Shown: positions 46,226 to 56,198 of the stretch, piece by piece | How positions within the stretch are numbered: position 1 is the stretch's first letter | Layout of the letters: every line of letters begins with the position of its first letter | From: Arthrobacter sp. ISL-72 | Lineage (GTDB): Bacteria > Actinomycetota > Actinomycetes > Actinomycetales > Micrococcaceae | Direction of reading: 5' to 3' | Length of the DNA stretch: 64,000 bases | Assembly (NCBI RefSeq): GCF_018613755.1 | Contig: NZ_JAGGPP010000007.1 | Location: 1 to 64,000, forward strand | Notes under the pieces: generated by a model | What the model was told of the DNA's origin: nothing | Database searches by the model: none | Seen by the model: the letters and a program-made list of their open reading frames with translations, nothing else | Position numbers and translations under genes: made by a program

Positions 46226-48253
46226 TCAGCGGGCGAGGATGTGGCGGGCGATTTCGTCGGCGTCCCGGAGGGTGCGCTGGCCGCTGCGGTACACGGGCCC
46301 GCTCTGCGGCAGGGACTCTGCCGCGATGGCGGTGCCCCACTGCGCGGCGGAGAGCTGCAGGCCCAGGACGTACAGCCCTTCGGTGACGGATCCGTTGGCG
46401 CCGACCGGCCGGTACGGGTGCGGGCTGACGTCCAGTCCTGAGGTCTCCACCGGCGTCCCCTCCACAGTCATCATCAGGCGGGGCCGCACCAGGCCGTCGG
46501 CAAGGAGCTGCTCCATCACCGGGGACACGTTAAGCGCCACCCTGTTGGCGGGAGCGAGGGCCTCGATCATGGTGCGGGCCCGGACGGCCAGGTTCCCGAC
46601 CCACGGCGAGACGGCCTTGAAAGTGCCGGCCGTGCGGTCAAGCGAAAACTTGGGGCCCGGGCCGACAAAGCTCACCACTCCGGCCCGGGCGAGCGCCGCA
46701 AGCTGCTCGGCCCGGACTGCCGGCGGACCGCTGGCCAGGCCTTCGACGAACGACTCAAACCAGCCCCGCAGGCCCGCGACCCACGACTCGTCGGTGATGC
46801 CGCCGTCGGCCACCACGGACTTCAGCACCGCCCGGCCGTGGTGCAGCGCCCCGATGGTCATCTTCACGGGGTCGTCCTCCCCCAGCGCGGAGCGCCGCGC
46901 ATCGTCGTCCAGATATTCGACGACGGCAGCGTCCAGCTCCGCCTGGGAAGTGAAGGTCCGGCCGGCCAGGGGGGCTGCCAGGCCGGGGAGGTTCAGGCGC
47001 TGGTCCGCTGCCACGTGGCCGGCCACCAGGGCGTCGACTTCGGCTTCCCAGCGGGAAACGCTATGGGCGTGCGGCCGCATCGTTTCCTGGAGCAGGGCCA
47101 GGAACGCTTCGGGCTCGGTGACCGCGTCCGGACGGGTCCTGACCAACGTGGAGTAGTAGGCCCAGAGCGCGTCGCGCTGCAGGAGCGGCCAGAGGTCGTG
47201 ATCGAAGCCGGGGACGATTCCCGCCGCCGCGAACCGCCCGGCCGCTGCCTCGGTGCAGTACCGCAGCGTTACACCGGACGGGTAATAGCCCGCGAGGTTT
47301 GCTTTGGCCCGGTAGGGGGTTCCGCGCCGGGATGCGGCAATAATCAGCGGCTCGTCACCGGACGGGATGTACTCCAGTCCGGTGCTGCTATCCAGTTCGG
47401 TGGACTGCTCGGCGCCATCGGAGGGTTCGGCGCCGTGGCCCTGGGTCGTGGCGGCCCGGGAGCGAACCTCGACGAACTTCCCGCCCCGGCCCTCGGTGAG
47501 CTGGCCCATCACGTCGAAGAAGTTCAGCCCCATGCCGCGGACCAGCACGGGTTCCCCGGCCGGCACAACGGACCAGTCCACGTCGGCCGGGGCCGCCGGC
47601 GGCAGGTATAGCAGGCCCAGCTGCCCGGCGCCGGCCTGGAGTTCGCGCTGTTCGGCGTTGAGCCGGGATTCCAGGTGGCCCAGGGCCAGCACCACCGAAC
47701 CGACGGTGAGCGGAGCGCCGCCCTCGAGTTCGACGTCGAACAGTCCGTCCCCTGTGGACCGAACGGCGGTGGCGGTGGTGCGGTGGAACTGCACGGTGAC
47801 GCCCTCCGGAAGGTGGGCCAGCAGCTCGTCCAGGGTGGAGCGCAGGTAGCGGCCGTAAATGGCGCGGCTGGGGAAATCCTGCGGTCCGAGGCCGGAGAGC
47901 TCGGCCCGTTCGTCCTCGGTCAGTGCAGGGTGCGGAGTGTCCTGCTGCGCGGCCCGCCATTGCTCGAACGTGGTGCCGGCGACAGGCGGGGCCAGTTCCG
48001 GGTCTTGAGGGATGACCGTGGGATAGAACGATTGCGTGTTCATCAGGTACAGCCGCGACTGGCCGGGCTGCCACACATGGCCCGGACCGGCGGGGTAGGG
48101 ATCAACGACGTCGACGTGGAGACGGGCTCCCGTATCGGGCCCGGAGGCGGAGGGTTGCATCAGCCGCCAGTTGGCCAGGAGCCGTTCCAGGACACTGGTG
48201 CCGCGGGGTCCGGCCCCTATGATTGCCGTCCGGATGCTTTGCGATGTGCCCAC
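46226..48253 (-). CDS. FAD/NAD(P)-binding oxidoreductase, unknown substrate
   Basis: 675 residues. A dinucleotide-binding motif AIIGAGPRGTSVLERL sits near the N-terminus, then HVDVVDPYPAGPGHVW and LMNTQSFYP, typical of the large FAD-NAD(P)-binding domain (Pfam FAD_NAD_binding). A second Rossmann-like stretch is VLVRGMGLNFFDVMGQLT. The C-terminus (GLYVLGLQLSAAQWGTAIAAE) closes the flavin site. The GTG start is preceded by TACTCT at 7 nt and no ribosome site, so it is probably leaderless. A much longer open frame upstream is antisense to the peptidase gene and is not used. Confidence 0.8.
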   Translation of the reverse strand: MGTSQSIRTAIIGAGPRGTSVLERLLANWRLMQPSASGPDTGARLHVDVVDPYPAGPGHVWQPGQSRLYLMNTQSFYPTVIPQDPELAPPVAGTTFEQWRAAQQDTPHPALTEDERAELSGLGPQDFPSRAIYGRYLRSTLDELLAHLPEGVTVQFHRTTATAVRSTGDGLFDVELEGGAPLTVGSVVLALGHLESRLNAEQRELQAGAGQLGLLYLPPAAPADVDWSVVPAGEPVLVRGMGLNFFDVMGQLTEGRGGKFVEVRSRAATTQGHGAEPSDGAEQSTELDSSTGLEYIPSGDEPLIIAASRRGTPYRAKANLAGYYPSGVTLRYCTEAAAGRFAAAGIVPGFDHDLWPLLQRDALWAYYSTLVRTRPDAVTEPEAFLALLQETMRPHAHSVSRWEAEVDALVAGHVAADQRLNLPGLAAPLAGRTFTSQAELDAAVVEYLDDDARRSALGEDDPVKMTIGALHHGRAVLKSVVADGGITDESWVAGLRGWFESFVEGLASGPPAVRAEQLAALARAGVVSFVGPGPKFSLDRTAGTFKAVSPWVGNLAVRARTMIEALAPANRVALNVSPVMEQLLADGLVRPRLMMTVEGTPVETSGLDVSPHPYRPVGANGSVTEGLYVLGLQLSAAQWGTAIAAESLPQSGPVYRSGQRTLRDADEIARHILAR

Positions 48254-48313
48254 ACCATCCAGAGTATCCGCATGTGACTTGCTAGCTGCGCGCCGATGTT
48301 GTTTGGTTGGGCC

Positions 48314-50578
48314 ATGACCACCACAGCAGCTGCTCACCCGCCCGCGTCCGGCGCCGCTTTCCCCTCCGGAAAGGCGCCCGAACCGACCGACGAGAATATC
48401 TGGCTTGAGGAGATCTACGGCGAAGAACAGCTCGCCTGGGTCCGCGAACAGAACGCCCGCACCGAGGACCTGCTCGAAGACGCGGACTACGCCGCCCTGG
48501 AAAGCCGGATCCTGGAAGTGCTGGACTCCACGGACAAGATCGCGATGGTGGGCAAGCACGGCGACTGGTACTACAACTTCTGGCGGGACGGGAAGAACCC
48601 GAAGGGGCTGTGGCGCCGGACCACCTGGGAGAGCTATCGGAGCGGGTCGCCCGAATGGGATGTCCTGCTGGACGTGGATGCGCTCGCGGCCGCCGAAGGT
48701 GAGGAGTGGGTGTTCCACGGCGCCAACTTCCTCCGGCCCGCCCCCGGTGAAGCCCACCGGCTGGCGTTGCTGGCCCTCTCCCCCGACGGCGGCGACGCCA
48801 ACCGCTACAGGGAGTTCGACGTCGAGACCCGGACCTTCGCGGACCCCGCGTCGGGAGGGTTTGACCTTCCGACGGCCAAAGGAAACGCCTCCTGGCTCGA
48901 CCGGGACACCCTGCTGGTGGCCACCACCGCCGAAGAATTGCCCATGACGTCCTCCTCCTATGCGCGGACCGCCGTTCGGCTGCCCCGCGGCGGGTCGCTG
49001 TCCAAGGCCGAACGGATCTTTGAGATTCCCGAGGACCACATGATGGCCCTGGTTGCCCACGACTCCACGCCGGGGTACGAACGGACCTTCGCCATGGACT
49101 GGATCAGCTTCTTCAACAAGAACACGTCGGTGCTGCAGGACGGGTCCTGGGTTGTCATCGATGCGCCGACAGACGTGAACCTCAGCGTGCACCGCGAGTG
49201 GCTGCTGTTCCGGCCCCAGGGCGACTGGCACGTGAACGGAACCACGTACGGTGCCGGGTCGCTGCTCGCGGCCAAGTTCGACGACTACCTGGCCGGCAGC
49301 AGCGAACTCGCGGTCCTGTTCACCCCGGACGCCCGCACCTCGCTGCAGTCCTGGAGCTGGACCCGGAACTTCCTCCTGCTGAACCTGCTGCAGGATGTGT
49401 CCTCGGAAATCCGCGTGCTGGATCCGGAACGGCCAGGGACTGATTCGGCCTGGGCCTTCACGCTGCTGGACGCCTGCCCGCCGCTGCATGACGTCAACGC
49501 CTACGCGGTCGACGACGAGGACGACGCCGGCGACTCGGAGGACGACGGCACCGGCGGGATCGTGCCCGTACCGGAAGGCGAAGCCCCCGGCGCGGGGAAC
49601 GACTTCTGGCTCGTGGCCACCGGCTTCACGACTCCCAGCACCCTCACCCGCGGGACGCTGCGGCGCAGCGGCGAGGGCGTGGTGAGCGAGCACGAGGTGA
49701 TCCGCACGTCGCCGTCGTACTTTGACGACTCCGCCTATGAGGTCCAGCAGCACTTCGCCGTGTCCGACGACGGAACCCGGGTTCCGTACTTCCAGGTGGC
49801 TTCCAAGGACCTGGTGCTCGACGGCCAGAACCCCACCCAGCTGTCCGGATACGGCGGGTTCGAAGTCTCCCGGACGCCGTCGTACAGCGGCGCAATCGGC
49901 CGGGCCTGGCTGGAACGCCGGACGGACGCGGCCACCGACGAAACGGACGCCCACACCCGCGGGGGCGTGTACGTGGTGGCGAACATCCGCGGCGGCGGCG
50001 AGTATGGACCGTCCTGGCACCGTGCCGCGCTGCAGGAAAAGCGCCACCGCGCGTACGAGGACTTCGCAGCCGTGGCCAGGGACCTGGTCTCACGCGGGGT
50101 CACCTCGCGGGAACGTCTCGGCTGCGTGGGCGGCTCCAACGGCGGCCTGTTGGTGGGCAACATGCTGACCCGGTACCCGGAGCTGTTCGGCGCCGTGTCC
50201 TGCGGAGTGCCGCTGCTGGACATGCGCCGTTACACCAAGCTGTCCGCCGGCTATTCCTGGATTGCCGAATACGGGGACCCGGATGTGGCCGAGGAGTGGG
50301 AGTTCATCAGGACCTTCTCGCCGTACCACCTGCTGCGCGACGGGGTGGAGTATCCGGAGACCTTTATCTGGACGGCCACTTCGGATGACCGGGTGGGTCC
50401 CGTGCAGGCCCGCAAAATGGCCGCACGGATGCAGGCCATGGGCATCCCCAACGTCTGGTTCCACGAGGCGCTGGAAGGCGGACACGCCGGTGCCTCCGAC
50501 AACCGCCAGGCGGCCGCGCTGCAGAGCCGGAGCCAGCACTTCCTGTGGCGTTCCCTGGCGGGCCGGTCGGAGGGGTAG
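48314..50578 (+). CDS. S9 family prolyl oligopeptidase
   Basis: 754 residues from the ATG giving MTTTAAAHPP (an ATG 18 nt earlier is possible). A beta-propeller region precedes the alpha/beta hydrolase domain; the catalytic triad is S608 in GGSNGGLLVG, Asp near 690 in TSDDRVGP and His near 722 in GGHAGAS, and YVVANIRGGGEYGP is the usual S9A segment. An acidic low-complexity insertion (VDDEDDAGDSEDDGTGG) lies near residue 400. Cytoplasmic, no signal peptide. Divergent from the flavoprotein. Confidence 0.9.
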   Translation: MTTTAAAHPPASGAAFPSGKAPEPTDENIWLEEIYGEEQLAWVREQNARTEDLLEDADYAALESRILEVLDSTDKIAMVGKHGDWYYNFWRDGKNPKGLWRRTTWESYRSGSPEWDVLLDVDALAAAEGEEWVFHGANFLRPAPGEAHRLALLALSPDGGDANRYREFDVETRTFADPASGGFDLPTAKGNASWLDRDTLLVATTAEELPMTSSSYARTAVRLPRGGSLSKAERIFEIPEDHMMALVAHDSTPGYERTFAMDWISFFNKNTSVLQDGSWVVIDAPTDVNLSVHREWLLFRPQGDWHVNGTTYGAGSLLAAKFDDYLAGSSELAVLFTPDARTSLQSWSWTRNFLLLNLLQDVSSEIRVLDPERPGTDSAWAFTLLDACPPLHDVNAYAVDDEDDAGDSEDDGTGGIVPVPEGEAPGAGNDFWLVATGFTTPSTLTRGTLRRSGEGVVSEHEVIRTSPSYFDDSAYEVQQHFAVSDDGTRVPYFQVASKDLVLDGQNPTQLSGYGGFEVSRTPSYSGAIGRAWLERRTDAATDETDAHTRGGVYVVANIRGGGEYGPSWHRAALQEKRHRAYEDFAAVARDLVSRGVTSRERLGCVGGSNGGLLVGNMLTRYPELFGAVSCGVPLLDMRRYTKLSAGYSWIAEYGDPDVAEEWEFIRTFSPYHLLRDGVEYPETFIWTATSDDRVGPVQARKMAARMQAMGIPNVWFHEALEGGHAGASDNRQAAALQSRSQHFLWRSLAGRSEG

Positions 50579-50681
50579 CGTCACTGGCGGCTTCCAAGGC
50601 GCGTGCCAGATGGCAAGTGCCGTGCCGTTTTGCACTGCGTGGCCCGTTCTGCGTATCCTTGGTGGGCTAGGAATAGCAATT

Positions 50682-50769
50682 GGAGACGTGCCAGAGCGGC
50701 CGAATGGGCTTCACTGCTAATGAAGTGTGGGGCACAACTCCACCGGGGGTTCAAATCCCCCCGTCTCCG
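50682..50769 (+). tRNA. tRNA-Ser (anticodon GCT)
   Basis: 88-nt class II tRNA. Acceptor GGAGACG pairs with CGTCTCC, anticodon loop CTGCTAA gives GCT, with a long variable arm. Confidence 0.94.
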
Positions 50770-50774
50770 CGTTT

Positions 50775-50802
50775 GGCCCCGGTCCTCGGACCGGGGCCTT
50801 TT
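50775..50802 (+). terminator. Terminator after tRNA-Ser(GCT)
   Basis: GGCCCCGGTCC, TC loop, GGACCGGGGCC, then TTTT. Confidence 0.85.
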
Positions 50803-50894
50803 GCGTTCCGTGGTCGGTTCGGGTCCCGCCTTCCGGCTGGGAGGCCAGTGCCCGGACTCACCTGCGACCCGCTGCAGCCCCGGATGACACAGGT

Positions 50895-52340
50895 TTAGGG
50901 GTTCGCAGCCTTCGGCGCTCCGGAACGCGCGCGGCTGACGTCGGCGCCGGCCTGCCGGTGCAGCGCCAGGCTGTCGGCGGTGCTGAGCAGCATCAGGACC
51001 GCGATGGCCAGGAAGGCGCCCCGGTAGGGTGCCACCGGGTCTGCTTCGAACGTGCCAGGGGCGGTGAAGAGCCGGAGGAACAGGGCGCCGACGGCGATGC
51101 CGGCCCCGGCTGCCAGCTGGACCAAGGTGGCGGAAATAGCGTTGGCGGAAGGCAGCTGGCCCGGGACGATGTCTGCGTATTGGATGGAGGCGTAGGCCGA
51201 GAAGCCGATGGAACGGAAGGCACCGCTGCAGACCAGCAGGGCGAAGATCAGCGGTTCCGGAGTTCGGGAGTCCAGCAGCGCGCACAGGGCAAAGGTGACG
51301 GCCGAGGCGAGCGAGGCGAATACCAGGACCGGCTTGAAGCCGAACCTGCGGATGAGCGGCGTCGTTGCCGGTTTGATGCCGATATTGCCCACAAAGACCG
51401 CGGCCACCATGACGCCGGCGTGCAGGGGGTCCCAGCCAAAACCGTTCTGGAACATCAGCGGCAGCAGGAACGGAACTGCGCTGATGGTCAGGCGGTAGAT
51501 GAACCCTCCGGTGGATGTTGCCCGGAACGTCCTTGTGCCGAACACGTTCAGCTGGAAGAGCGGATTGCTGGTGCGCCTCAGCCACAGGACGGCTGCTACG
51601 ACCGAGACGAGGCCGGCGGCCACGCTGGCCGCTCCGAACGGCTCCGAGGGGTGGGCCGTGGCAAGTTCAAGCCCCACCACGAGCGCGCCCACCCCGGCCG
51701 TCGTCAGCAGCAGGCCCACCCAGTCAAGCCGGCGGGACTGGTCGCCCGCTCCCTGGGGAACCAGCCGGATGGCGGCGATGAACGCGGCGAGGCCCAGCGG
51801 AATGTTGATCAGGAAGATCCAGTGCCAGGAAAGGAACGTGGTCAGCGCTCCGCCCACAAGGGGCGCAAGGACCGGCGCCAGCAGCCCCGGCCACACCAGA
51901 TAGGCCGTGGCCCGCAGGAGGTCCTCCTTGGGGGTCCGGCGTAGAACGACGAGCGTGCCCACCGGCACCATCATCGCGCCGCCGACGCCCTGCAGGACGC
52001 GGGCGGCGGTGAGCATGGTGAGGTCCTGGCTCAGGGCGCACAGCAGCGAGGCAACGGTGAAGACGGCAATGGCGGCACAAAAGACCTTGCGTGCGCCCAC
52101 CCGTTCGGCCAGCCACCCGCTGACCGGAATGCCCATGGCCACCGTCATCAGGTAGGCCGTCATGGTGATGTTCACATCAGCCGGGGCCACGGCGAAATCT
52201 CCGGCGATGCTGGGGATGGCGGTGGTCAGTACGGTGCCGTCCAGGAACTCCATAAAGAATGTTGCGGCAACCAGCAGGGCCAGCCGGGGCTGCCATTTCT
52301 GGCTGACAGCCGAAGCGGCGTTGCTCTGGGATTCGCTCAT
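50895..52340 (-). CDS. MFS transporter, EmrB/QacA-type multidrug exporter
   Basis: 481 residues with about 14 transmembrane helices, the DHA2 pattern. MEFLDGTVLTTAIPSIAGDF (TM1 motif D1), GWLAERVGARKVFC (loop 2-3 motif A), LQGVGGAMMVPV (motif B) and APLVGGALTTFLSWHWIF (motif C, antiporter signature) are all present. The start ATG has AGGAG only 2 nt upstream, so the start is uncertain; an ATG 153 nt upstream is not supported. Substrate unknown. Confidence 0.88.
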   Translation of the reverse strand: MSESQSNAASAVSQKWQPRLALLVAATFFMEFLDGTVLTTAIPSIAGDFAVAPADVNITMTAYLMTVAMGIPVSGWLAERVGARKVFCAAIAVFTVASLLCALSQDLTMLTAARVLQGVGGAMMVPVGTLVVLRRTPKEDLLRATAYLVWPGLLAPVLAPLVGGALTTFLSWHWIFLINIPLGLAAFIAAIRLVPQGAGDQSRRLDWVGLLLTTAGVGALVVGLELATAHPSEPFGAASVAAGLVSVVAAVLWLRRTSNPLFQLNVFGTRTFRATSTGGFIYRLTISAVPFLLPLMFQNGFGWDPLHAGVMVAAVFVGNIGIKPATTPLIRRFGFKPVLVFASLASAVTFALCALLDSRTPEPLIFALLVCSGAFRSIGFSAYASIQYADIVPGQLPSANAISATLVQLAAGAGIAVGALFLRLFTAPGTFEADPVAPYRGAFLAIAVLMLLSTADSLALHRQAGADVSRARSGAPKAANP

Positions 52341-52422
52341 GGCTCCTGGCCTGGACTCATTGGCCGATCCTATAGGCGTGCCAGGTGCGGCGCCAGAATA
52401 AGTCCGCCTTCCGGCTGACGGG

Positions 52423-54612
52423 CTATCCGGCCTGCCCCAGCACCAGGGGAAGCACGGCCCCTGCCCCGGCACGCCGCAACGCCCGGCCGGCAACGGTCAC
52501 CGTCCAGCGGCTGTCCGTGAGGTCGTCCACCAGCATGACGGACTGCCCCTGGAAGCCGGCCAGGGCCGCTTCCAGTTCCGGGCCCACGACGAGCCGGTCC
52601 CAGACTCCGGCCAGCCGGTAGGCGCTGTTTCCCCCGCGTCCGCCGGTGGGGCCGCCGTGTTCGAGCTGCAGCTGCCCGAGGTAGGGTATGCGGCCAATTC
52701 CGGAAATGCCGCGTGACAGTGACTCCACCAGGGCGGGCTTGCTGCGCGAAGGGACGCTGACGATGGCTGCGGGACGCGCCGCGCCGCTCCAGCCGGGATC
52801 GCGGCCGGTCCCGGCGCCCCACTCGCGGAGGACCTGGACGCAGGCCTGCAGCATGGCGGGGTCCACTTCACGGTCCGTGGCTCCGGACGCGAAGATTTCC
52901 CGCAGGGCACCGCCCCAGCCGAGGTCGGTCAGGCGGGCAAGCACACGGCCTTCAGCGAGGCTTTCCTCCGGCTTGATCTTGCCCTTGACGGTCACGCCAA
53001 GACGGTCCATGCCCGTGGGCCACTGCAGGCGCGGTTCCAGGGCAACGCCGGCCCGGCTGAGGGTCTGGCCGGCTGCTTCAGTGGCCGATGATGCGATGTC
53101 AGCAGGAAACCAGCGCCCGGCGCAGTTGTCGCAGCGGCCGCAGGCGCGGGCTGTCTCATCGTCAAGCACCGAGGTGATGTACTCCATCCGGCAGCCGGCG
53201 GTGTCCTGGTAGATCACCATGGAATCCTGCTCATCCACGCGGGCCTCGGCGATGCGGGTGTAGCGTTCGGCGTCGTATGTCCAGGGCTGGCCGGTGGAGC
53301 GCCAGCCGCCGCCCACCCGCTCCACTGCCCCGTCCACGGAGAGGACTTTGAGCAGCAGTTCCAGCGGAGTGCGCCGCAGGTCCACGCGGGCTTCCAGGGC
53401 AACCGTGGAGACGGCAGTGCCGGCCTCGGCCAGGGCAGTCAGGACCGCAGCGGCCTTTTCCGCCGACGGCATGGACGCGGTGGCAAAATACTGCCAGATG
53501 TCGCGGTCCTCGGAGCCGGGCAGCAGCAGGACGTCCGCATTCGCCGCGCCTCGACCTGCACGGCCGACCTGCTGGTAGTAGGCCACCGGCGACGAGGGCG
53601 CGCCGAGGTGCACGACGAACCCCAGGTCCGGCTTGTCGAAGCCCATCCCGAGGGCGGAAGTAGCCACCAGCGCCTTGACCTGGTTGTCCTTGAGGAGCTG
53701 TTCGGCCCGTTCACGGTCCGCGGGGTCCGTCCGGCCGGTGTAGGCAAGCACCTCATGGCCGGCTTCGGCGAGCAGGCGCGCGGTGTCCTCGGCCGCGGAC
53801 ACCGTGAGTGTGTAGATGATGCCGCTGCCGGGCAGGTCGGCCAGATGGGTCAGCAGCCAGCCCAGCCGGTCCCGGGAGTTGGGCAGGTTCAGGACGCCGA
53901 GCCGGAGCGATTCGCGGCCCAGGGCGCCGCGGATGGTCAGCACGCCATCGCCGAGCTGCTCTTCGATGTCATGGACCACGCGGGAGTTGGCGGTGGCTGT
54001 GGTGGCCAGCACCGGCACCGTGTCCGGGAGCTGAGTGATGAGGTCCGCGATGCGCCGGTAGTCGGGGCGGAAATCGTGGCCCCAGTCCGAGATGCAGTGT
54101 GCCTCGTCAACCACCAGGAGCCCGGTGCGGCGGATCAGCTCCGGGAGCTGGTTCTCCCGGAAGGAAGGATTCGTCAGGCGCTCGGGGGAAACAAGCAGCA
54201 CGTCCACCTCGTCCGCCGCCAGCTGCTCGCGGACGGTGTCCCATTCGAGCTGGTTTGCGGAGTTGATGGCGACGGCGCGGACGCCTGCCCTGGCTGCCGC
54301 CGCCACCTGGTCCCGCATCAGCGCCAGCAGCGGCGAAACGATGAGCGTGGGGCCAGCACCGCGGCGCCGGAGCAGTAGCGAAGCAACGAAATAGACAGCC
54401 GATTTTCCCCAGCCGGTGCGCTGGACCACCAGGGCGCGGCGTCCGCCGTCGACCAGGGCCTGGATGGCCTCAAACTGGCCGTCATGGAAGCTGGCGTCCG
54501 GGTGCCCTACCAGGCCGCGGAGGACTTCCAGCGCCTGGTCCCGGGTACCGGTTTCACCCGCGGGGAGGTCGGCGGACGAGGAAAGGACAGCAGCATTCTG
54601 GTTATTGGCCAT
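52423..54612 (-). CDS. recQ: RecQ-family ATP-dependent DNA helicase with a C-terminal PRTase-like domain
   Basis: 729 residues. SF2 helicase: motif I QRTGWGKS (K70), Ia VSPLLALMRDQ, II VVDEAHCISDWG (169-180), motif VI YQQVGRAGRG, and the RecQ zinc cluster CGRCDNCAG near 450-480. After about residue 600 the chain is not the usual HRDC; it ends in SVMLVDDLTDSRWTVTVAGR, which resembles a phosphoribosyltransferase fold and is common in this actinobacterial group. Start ATG giving MANNQNA; a longer frame upstream is antisense to the phosphohexomutase gene and is not used. Confidence 0.88.
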   Translation of the reverse strand: MANNQNAAVLSSSADLPAGETGTRDQALEVLRGLVGHPDASFHDGQFEAIQALVDGGRRALVVQRTGWGKSAVYFVASLLLRRRGAGPTLIVSPLLALMRDQVAAAARAGVRAVAINSANQLEWDTVREQLAADEVDVLLVSPERLTNPSFRENQLPELIRRTGLLVVDEAHCISDWGHDFRPDYRRIADLITQLPDTVPVLATTATANSRVVHDIEEQLGDGVLTIRGALGRESLRLGVLNLPNSRDRLGWLLTHLADLPGSGIIYTLTVSAAEDTARLLAEAGHEVLAYTGRTDPADRERAEQLLKDNQVKALVATSALGMGFDKPDLGFVVHLGAPSSPVAYYQQVGRAGRGAANADVLLLPGSEDRDIWQYFATASMPSAEKAAAVLTALAEAGTAVSTVALEARVDLRRTPLELLLKVLSVDGAVERVGGGWRSTGQPWTYDAERYTRIAEARVDEQDSMVIYQDTAGCRMEYITSVLDDETARACGRCDNCAGRWFPADIASSATEAAGQTLSRAGVALEPRLQWPTGMDRLGVTVKGKIKPEESLAEGRVLARLTDLGWGGALREIFASGATDREVDPAMLQACVQVLREWGAGTGRDPGWSGAARPAAIVSVPSRSKPALVESLSRGISGIGRIPYLGQLQLEHGGPTGGRGGNSAYRLAGVWDRLVVGPELEAALAGFQGQSVMLVDDLTDSRWTVTVAGRALRRAGAGAVLPLVLGQAG

Positions 54613-54771
54613 TGATTCAGTATCCCAGCCTCCTCTGACAGCCGGAAAGTCCGGCGGCCGGCCATGTGGACAGCCGCGCTTCAGGCCTGCCGCGGCACCT
54701 CCCGGAGGCACGCCGGCGTAACGCAAGTACTCCTCCACAGCCGCTTGGCGCTTCCACGTAAGATGGGAGCC

Positions 54772-56190
54772 GTGACTAGCGACCAGACAAAGACTTTTGA
54801 CCTTTCGGCATCGTTCAAGGCCTACGATGTCCGCGGCATTGTGGGCGAATCCATTACCGCCGAAATCGTCGAAGCCGTAGGCGCCGCATTTGTGGACGTC
54901 CTGGAACTCGAGGGCCAGACAGTCCTGGTGGGCGGCGACATGCGCCCCTCCTCCCCCGAGTTCAGCAAGGCCTTCGCCAACGGTGCCGCCACCCGCGGGG
55001 CCAATGTCCAGCTGCTGGATCTCATTTCCACCGACGAGCTCTACTACGCCTGCGGCGCGCTCAACGCAGCCGGCGCTACCTTCACCGCCAGCCACAACCC
55101 CGCCGAATACAACGGCATCAAGATGTCCAAGGCCGGCGCCCAGCCGATCTCCTCGGAATCCGGACTGAAGGAAATCCAGGCCCGTGCCGAGGACTACCTG
55201 CACGCCGGATCCATCCCGGCGGCGGAAACCCGCGGCCTCATCGGAGTCCACGATGTCCTCGAGGACTACTCCCGATACCTCCGCCAGCTCGTTGACCTCT
55301 CGGGGTCCCGCCCGCTGAAGGTGGTAGTGGACGCCGGCAACGGCATGGCAGGCCTGACCACGCCTGCGGTGCTGGGCGACGCCCTCCTGCCCAAGCTGCC
55401 GTTCGAGATCATTCCCCTCTACTTCGAGCTGGACGGTTCTTTCCCGAACCACCCGGCCAACCCGCTCGATCCGGAAAACCTGCTGGACCTGCAGGCTGCC
55501 GTCGTCGAACACGGTGCGGACATCGGACTGGCTTTCGACGGCGATGCCGACCGCTGCTTTGTCATCGATGAGAAAGGCGACCCCGTGTCGCCGTCGGCCA
55601 TCACTGGAATGGTGGCCCGCCGCGAGATCGCACGCGCCAGGGCACAGGGCGAGGAAAACCCGACCATCATCCACAACCTGCTGACATCCAAGGCCGTCGC
55701 CGAACTCGTGGAGCACGACGGCGGGCGCGCCGTGCGCACACGCGTGGGCCACTCGTTCATCAAGGCCGTCATGGCCGAGGAAGGCGCTGTTTTCGGCGGC
55801 GAGCACTCAGCGCACTTCTACTTCCGCGACTTCTGGAATGCGGACACGGGCATGCTGGCCGCCATGCACGTCCTGGCCGCGCTCGGCGAACAGCACCGTC
55901 CGCTCTCTGAACTCGGCCGCGAGTACGAGCCCTACGTCTCCTCCGGAGAAATCAACTCCGAAATCGAAGACAAAGCCGGGGCCGTGGAGCGCGTCCGCGT
56001 GGATTTCGCGGGCGAGGACGTCGACATCGACATGCTGGACGGCAGCACCTTCACCGCGCGGGACGGCAGCTGGTGGTTCAACCTGCGTCCGTCCAACACC
56101 GAACCGTTCCTGCGCCTCAACGCCGAAGCGGCGGACCGCGCCACGATGGAGCGCATCCGTGACCGTGTGCTGGCCCTGGTCAACGGTTAG
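54772..56190 (+). CDS. manB: Phosphomannomutase / phosphoglucomutase
   Basis: 472 residues, alpha-D-phosphohexomutase family. Phospho-serine S107 in TASHNPAEYNG, Mg loop DGDADR (256-261), sugar motif GGEHSAH and phosphate-binding RPSNTEP near the C-terminus. It makes mannose-1-phosphate or glucose-1-phosphate for cell-wall glycans. The GTG start has TAAGAT 7 nt upstream (leaderless type); GGGAG is too close to act as a ribosome site. Followed 8 nt on by a 156-residue gene. Confidence 0.92.
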   Translation: MTSDQTKTFDLSASFKAYDVRGIVGESITAEIVEAVGAAFVDVLELEGQTVLVGGDMRPSSPEFSKAFANGAATRGANVQLLDLISTDELYYACGALNAAGATFTASHNPAEYNGIKMSKAGAQPISSESGLKEIQARAEDYLHAGSIPAAETRGLIGVHDVLEDYSRYLRQLVDLSGSRPLKVVVDAGNGMAGLTTPAVLGDALLPKLPFEIIPLYFELDGSFPNHPANPLDPENLLDLQAAVVEHGADIGLAFDGDADRCFVIDEKGDPVSPSAITGMVARREIARARAQGEENPTIIHNLLTSKAVAELVEHDGGRAVRTRVGHSFIKAVMAEEGAVFGGEHSAHFYFRDFWNADTGMLAAMHVLAALGEQHRPLSELGREYEPYVSSGEINSEIEDKAGAVERVRVDFAGEDVDIDMLDGSTFTARDGSWWFNLRPSNTEPFLRLNAEAADRATMERIRDRVLALVNG

Positions 56191-56198
56191 GCCGCCGT

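Noticed and set aside
48254..50047. Upstream extension of the flavoprotein to 1273 residues
   Set aside because: This part is antisense to the S9 peptidase; the dinucleotide motif and the TACTCT box place the start at 48253.
54613..55806. Upstream extension of RecQ to 1127 residues
   Set aside because: Antisense to the phosphohexomutase gene; the helicase starts normally at 54612.
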